From FEN-727 sp036508635 (GTDB lineage Bacteria > Actinomycetota > Geothermincolia > Fen-727 > Anoxymicrobiaceae), in contig DATCGY010000148.1 in the NCBI GenBank assembly GCA_036508635.1, forward strand, positions 1 to 17,433: a stretch of DNA of 17,433 nucleotides, read 5' to 3'. This document shows positions 14,674 to 17,433 of the stretch, one piece after another. The stretch's first letter is position 1. The number at the start of each line of letters is the position of its first letter. Under the pieces are notes generated by a model. That model was not told the origin of the DNA. It saw only the letters and a program-made list of their open reading frames with translations, and did no database searches. Position numbers and translations under genes: made by a program.

Positions 14674-14701
14674 ATTATAAACTCCAATAAACTTGATTCA
14701 A
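14674..14701 (-). promoter_or_regulatory. Sigma70-type promoter for the DUF2723 gene, likely leaderless
   Basis: On the minus strand TTGAAT (14701-14696), a 16-nt spacer and a perfect TATAAT (14679-14674) are followed after 7 nt by ATG 14666. Transcription would begin at or within a base or two of the ATG, giving a leaderless mRNA; consistently, no Shine-Dalgarno lies at proper distance (GGAG is 15 nt away). The divergent pilD start is 64 bp away, so the promoter regions overlap. Confidence 0.65.
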
Positions 14702-14729
14702 ATGAAACGGCTCAAACCGGAGAACGTAC

Positions 14730-15695
14730 GTGCACTTGCTTTATTACATCATCGTGACCTGCTTCGGCCTGATATTCGGTAGCTTCTTTAACGTGGCGAT
14801 CTACAGGCTGCCCAGGCACATGTCGCTAGGACACCGCTCGCAGTGCCCCTCATGCGATGAGATGATCCACTGGTATGACAACATCCCTGTCCTGAGCTTC
14901 CTGGTGTTAAGGGCCAGGTGCCGCAAGTGCGGGCTCCATATCTCGTGGCAATATCCGCTGGTCGAGGTTTCCACAGCCGTGCTGTTCGCGCTCACGTACT
15001 GGTGGAGCACGTCTGTGGTACCCGGGATACTAAGCATTCCCGGAGGGAAACCGCTTCAACCCGAACTATTCATCGGACTCGTTCTGGTCTCAGTCCTGAT
15101 CGTTGTGACAGGGACGGATATCACGGACGGGATCATACCTAATAGCGCTATATTGACCGGCCTCGTGATAATGGTGCCACTGGTCGTGGCGCTGGGGTTA
15201 TACAGGCATCAACCCGGCAGGATTGGAATATCGGTGGCTTGCGCGCTCGCCGGAAGTGCGTTCTTCCTGTCGGCGGGACTCATCTACGGTTCGCTCTTCA
15301 TGACCCCGCAAGAACCGGAACCGGTCATTGTCACGGTCGTGGCCGGGGATGAGCCTGATGGGACCGAAGCCAGGGTGGACGCTCCCGGCGGTTCGGATGC
15401 AGTAGGAGCCGACGAAGATACTGAAGAACCGTTGATGACAGGTGTAGGGATGGGAGACGTGAAACTGATGTTCTTCACCGGGCTCGCGCTCGGCTACTTC
15501 CACTGGTATTTTCCTTTCATCCAGGTCTTCTTCGCGGCGCTCGCGGGCACCCTCGTAGCGGTACCGCTCCTCATTTTCACCGAAAAGGGACGAAAGGACC
15601 CAATACCTTTCGGACCGTTTCTGGCCGCTGGAGCGATAGTCGCGCTCTTGTGGGGTCAGGCGATCGCTGATCTGTACATCAAACTCTCAAGGTAA
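14730..15695 (+). CDS. pilD: Prepilin peptidase / N-methyltransferase PilD (A24 family)
   Basis: PilD cleaves prepilin leaders and methylates the new N-terminal Phe, in the cytoplasmic membrane. The 321-residue protein begins GSFFNVAIYRLPR, with Cys39-x2-Cys42 and Cys64-x2-Cys67 forming the zinc site of the methyltransferase half. Catalytic aspartates are Asp130 in TGTDITDGIIPN and Asp243 in GMGDVKLM (GxGD motif). About eight hydrophobic segments are present. Residues ~192-236 are an acidic, Gly/Pro-containing insertion just before the GxGD helix, longer than usual for the family. Start GTG 14730 has GGAG at 14719-14722 with a 7-nt spacer. It diverges from the DUF2723 gene. Its substrates are presumably the two pilins upstream. 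Confidence 0.96.
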   Translation: MHLLYYIIVTCFGLIFGSFFNVAIYRLPRHMSLGHRSQCPSCDEMIHWYDNIPVLSFLVLRARCRKCGLHISWQYPLVEVSTAVLFALTYWWSTSVVPGILSIPGGKPLQPELFIGLVLVSVLIVVTGTDITDGIIPNSAILTGLVIMVPLVVALGLYRHQPGRIGISVACALAGSAFFLSAGLIYGSLFMTPQEPEPVIVTVVAGDEPDGTEARVDAPGGSDAVGADEDTEEPLMTGVGMGDVKLMFFTGLALGYFHWYFPFIQVFFAALAGTLVAVPLLIFTEKGRKDPIPFGPFLAAGAIVALLWGQAIADLYIKLSR

Positions 15696-15806
15696 GAATC
15701 AGCCATCTACCCCAATGTTCAACCATACGGTTTAGGGCTCCATGTAGTCCGATCGGTGTTCTGCTAAGTCCCCAGAAAGCTTGAAAACTGATAATCTTGT
15801 TATATT

Positions 15807-15884
15807 TTGACAACCATTGCTCAAGTTTGTTACAAGAGTAGACGAAAGGGGATATTGACAATAAGATTTCGATTAGTTCATAAT
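15807..15884 (+). promoter_or_regulatory. Tandem sigma70-type promoters upstream of the HTH-pilM operon
   Basis: The 276-nt gap after pilD is AT-rich. Two perfect TTGACA boxes lie 48 bp apart. The first (15807-15812) has TACAAG at 15831-15836 and the second (15855-15860) has CATAAT at 15879-15884, each with an 18-nt spacer. The second is the best + strand promoter in the window; its start point would fall near 15891, inside the inverted repeat described next. No terminator is evident after pilD (15696-15780), so readthrough may add to this. Confidence 0.65.
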
Positions 15885-15885
15885 T

Positions 15886-15932
15886 TGATTCTCAAGTTAA
15901 GACAGAAGCCAACTGTCTTAAGCAGAGAATCA
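15886..15932. repeat. Large interrupted inverted repeat over the putative transcription start
   Basis: TTAAGACAG (15897-15905) pairs with CTGTCTTAA (15913-15921) around a 7-nt loop. After a symmetric 3-nt mismatch, TGATTCTC (15886-15893) pairs with GAGAATCA (15925-15932). That is 17 base pairs over 47 nt with no T-run after it, so it is either an operator or a 5'-UTR structure rather than a terminator. It lies 40 bp before the HTH gene. Confidence 0.75.
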
Positions 15933-15971
15933 GACTTATAGTTCTGGCCTCCATGACGAAAGTGAGCGGAA

Positions 15972-15991
15972 GTGAGCAACAAGTTACTCAC
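15972..15991. promoter_or_regulatory. 20-bp near-perfect palindrome at the HTH gene start
   Basis: GTGAGCAAC and GTTACTCAC, two bases apart, are complementary except at one position. The left arm begins with the GTG start codon itself. AAGTGAGC also occurs directly upstream (15960-15967), ten bases, about one helical turn, before its second copy (15970-15977). This could be an operator for the HTH protein or an RNA element masking the start; both are inferences. Confidence 0.4.
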
Positions 15992-16142
15992 GGTTAACGA
16001 AGTTGCGCAGATTCTCAGAGTCTCGAACATGACTGTTTACCGGCTCGTCAAGAGCAAGCAACTTCCTGCGATTCGGGTAGGCAAGAACTACCGGATCAAA
16101 GAAAGCGACGTAGACCGGTACCTCAGTCGGGGTTCCGAGTAA
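15972..16142 (+). CDS. Small MerR/excisionase-type HTH DNA-binding protein (BldC-like)
   Basis: A 56-residue ORF starting with GTG 15972. The sequence LLTVNEVAQILRVSNMTVYR reads as the HTH_17/excisionase helix-turn-helix, followed by the wing LPAIRVGKNYRI and ESDVDRYL. The whole protein is a single DNA-binding domain, the size of BldC or phage excisionases. In this family small HTH proteins bind DNA cooperatively at direct repeats. There is no integrase or other phage gene nearby, so a regulator of the adjoining pilM-pilN operon (start 58 nt downstream) is more likely than an excisionase. A stop at 15963-15965 leaves GTG 15972 as the only practical start; its Shine-Dalgarno is weak. Dyad elements lie in and before its start, suggesting autoregulation. 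A small gene easily missed by length-filtered gene calling. Confidence 0.85.
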   Translation: MSNKLLTVNEVAQILRVSNMTVYRLVKSKQLPAIRVGKNYRIKESDVDRYLSRGSE

Positions 16143-16200
16143 ACTTAGAGACGATGGGTCTGCGGTGAAGTCAATCCGACAGAGAACGGGGGAATAGGTA

Positions 16201-17265
16201 GTGGCTAAAGGCGGAGTAGCCATAGGCCTGGATATAAGTACCGGCTCCATAAAAGTTGCCGAAGTAAATATCTCCAGGCGCGAGCCTGTTCTCACGAATC
16301 TGGGGATAGTTATGCTCCCGGAAGGCGTCGTTCGCGAGGGTGAGATCGAAGATCCCGGAATTGTCGCCACTTATCTCAAAGAACTCTGGAAGCAGAGCAA
16401 GATAACCAAGAAGCGAGTCATTGTCGGCATCTCCAACCAGAAGGTCATCGTCCGTCCCATGGACCTCCCATACATGCCGGAGGATGAGCTCGAGAACGCC
16501 GTAAAGTACCAGGTGCAGGAGTTCATACCGATACCCATCGACGATGCTATCGTTGATTACGAGGTGGTCGATGAGTACATGACCGGCGAAGAGGAGCGCA
16601 TGCAGACTATCCTCCTAGCGGCCGCCCACCGGGAGATGGTTTCGGCTTTCATGGACGCCGTGCTCGGCGCGGGCTTGACGCCGGTGGCGGTAGAACTCAA
16701 AGCGTTCGCGATGTCGCGCTCGCTTGTCAAGAAAGAGTACCAGTTCCTCGAGGAGGAGGGCGCGGAGCCCGCCGGCAGCGTCTGCCTGATAAACGTGGGC
16801 GCCGGTATCTGCAACATATGTGTCGTAAAGGAAGGCACCCCCAGGTTTGTCAGGATGCTCATGCGAGGGGGCGATTTCTTCACGAAGCTTCTCGTCGACC
16901 ACCTCAACATCTCTCCCACCGACGCTGAAGAGATAAAGGGCGGTCGAAGTGTCGATGAGAATGGGAACGCTCTTTTGCAGAGAGAGGTACAGGCGTTCGT
17001 GGGTGAGATAAGACGCTCGCTCGAGTATTATATCTCCCAGACCCAGGAGCGGGACCTGAACAAGGTTATCCTGGCTGGAAGCGGATCAAAGATGATCAAT
17101 CTGCCCATGGAGCTCAACCGGGGGCTCAGGTTGCCCATAGAGATAGGACATCCGCTCCAGAACGTTCAGCTTGGCAAGCTTCCCTTTGCACCAGAGGAAC
17201 TTGCAGAGCTCGAGTCGTCCATCTCGGTATGCGTGGGCCTGGCCTTGAGGGATACGGAGGAATGA
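16201..17265 (+). CDS. pilM: T4P assembly protein PilM (actin-like ATPase)
   Basis: PilM is a cytoplasmic actin/FtsA-like protein that binds the N-terminal tail of PilN and links the motors to the alignment complex. The 354-residue protein shows phosphate-1 loop AIGLDISTGSIKVAEV near residue 7, KYQVQEFIPIPIDDAIVDYE (a PilM hallmark), phosphate-2 INVGAGICNICVV, and the adenosine loop VILAGSGSKM. GTG 16201 has GGGGGA at 16188-16193 with a 7-nt spacer. pilN starts two bases after its stop, so the two are translated as a pair, consistent with the PilM-PilN complex. The gap 16143-16200 after the HTH gene shows no promoter or terminator. Confidence 0.96.
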   Translation: MAKGGVAIGLDISTGSIKVAEVNISRREPVLTNLGIVMLPEGVVREGEIEDPGIVATYLKELWKQSKITKKRVIVGISNQKVIVRPMDLPYMPEDELENAVKYQVQEFIPIPIDDAIVDYEVVDEYMTGEEERMQTILLAAAHREMVSAFMDAVLGAGLTPVAVELKAFAMSRSLVKKEYQFLEEEGAEPAGSVCLINVGAGICNICVVKEGTPRFVRMLMRGGDFFTKLLVDHLNISPTDAEEIKGGRSVDENGNALLQREVQAFVGEIRRSLEYYISQTQERDLNKVILAGSGSKMINLPMELNRGLRLPIEIGHPLQNVQLGKLPFAPEELAELESSISVCVGLALRDTEE

Positions 17266-17266
17266 A

Positions 17267-17433
17267 GTGACAAAGATCAACCTTCTACCTCCAGAGAGAA
17301 TAAAACAACGGAAGAAGGGGATTGCGCCTCAACGCAATTACCTGTGGCTCGTCATAGCGCTTCCATTGCTGGTCCTGGTCTTGATGGGCATCTGGTGGTT
17401 CTCGATGAGTTCCGACCTGAACCGCAAGACCGA
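17267..17433 (+). CDS. pilN: T4P assembly protein PilN, N-terminal part (continues past window)
   Basis: GTG 17267 has GGAGG at 17256-17260, inside the end of pilM, with a 6-nt spacer. The 55 visible codons begin MTKINLLPPERI, the conserved INLLPxE segment that docks into PilM, followed by a basic stretch and a single transmembrane helix (~residues 26-46). The periplasmic-facing ferredoxin-like domain is beyond the window. By usual order pilO should follow. Confidence 0.93.
   Translation, partial: MTKINLLPPERIKQRKKGIAPQRNYLWLVIALPLLVLVLMGIWWFSMSSDLNRKT

Noticed and set aside
15679..15861. Minus-strand 60-codon open frame in the pilD-HTH gap
   Set aside because: It lies over the promoter region, with no ribosome binding site or domain pattern.
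15972..16142. HTH protein as a phage excisionase marking a mobile element
   Set aside because: No integrase, attachment repeats or other phage genes are visible, and pilus genes flank it on both sides.
15984..16370. Minus-strand 128-codon open frame across the HTH gene and pilM start
   Set aside because: Antisense to two recognisable proteins; no supporting features.
1..17433. CRISPR array, tRNA, rRNA or insertion sequence
   Set aside because: No regularly spaced repeats, no cloverleaf-like segment and no transposase or terminal inverted repeats were seen on reading through.

Overview
The window is one continuous type IV pilus (T4P) locus from a bacterium with moderately high GC. It carries a polarity/regulatory module at its left end and the start of the pilM-pilN assembly-platform operon at its right end. 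The combination suggests a deep-branching Actinomycetota-like or related Gram-positive/Terrabacteria lineage: tandem Roadblock proteins, a DUF4388 protein and an MglA/conservon-like GTPase; aroE directly before pilB; short pilins; a small BldC/excisionase-like HTH protein; and GTG/TTG starts and a possible leaderless gene. No marker gene fixes the taxonomy, so this assignment is tentative.

Layout. (1) 2-5889: two Roadblock/LC7 proteins (the first cut by the window edge), a 1477-residue DUF4388 protein with an enormous acidic disordered region, and a small GTPase with unusual G motifs. This looks like an MglA/MglB-type switch plus a scaffold. (2) 5950-9644: aroE (shikimate dehydrogenase), pilB (extension ATPase with an MshEN-type N-terminus) and pilT (retraction ATPase), closely packed on the + strand. 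(3) 9645-11020: an AT-rich gap with a perfect 8-bp dyad, then pilC. (4) 11021-12222: two near-identical pilin genes in tandem, each behind the same 13-nt leader/RBS block and separated by a strong intrinsic terminator. (5) 12390-14666, minus strand: a DUF2723 (GT-C, O-mannosyltransferase-like) membrane protein with C-terminal TPRs. It converges on the pilins, diverges from pilD, and has a promoter placed for a leaderless transcript. (6) 14730-15695: prepilin peptidase pilD with an acidic insertion. (7) 15696-16200: an intergenic regulatory zone with two TTGACA promoters, a large inverted repeat and a palindrome, enclosing a 56-residue HTH gene. (8) 16201-17433: pilM and the start of pilN.

How they may work together. 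PilB and PilT power extension and retraction on the PilC/PilM/PilN platform, and PilD processes the two pilins. The DUF2723-TPR protein is a candidate pilin-modifying glycosyltransferase. The GTPase/Roadblock/DUF4388 module probably controls where or when pili are active. Two proteins here, PilB and the DUF4388 protein, carry tandem 24-residue MshEN-like motifs, so a shared c-di-GMP input is a testable idea. The HTH gene, with its own promoters and dyads, may set expression of the downstream pilM operon. Functions rest on motifs read by eye; no database search was run.
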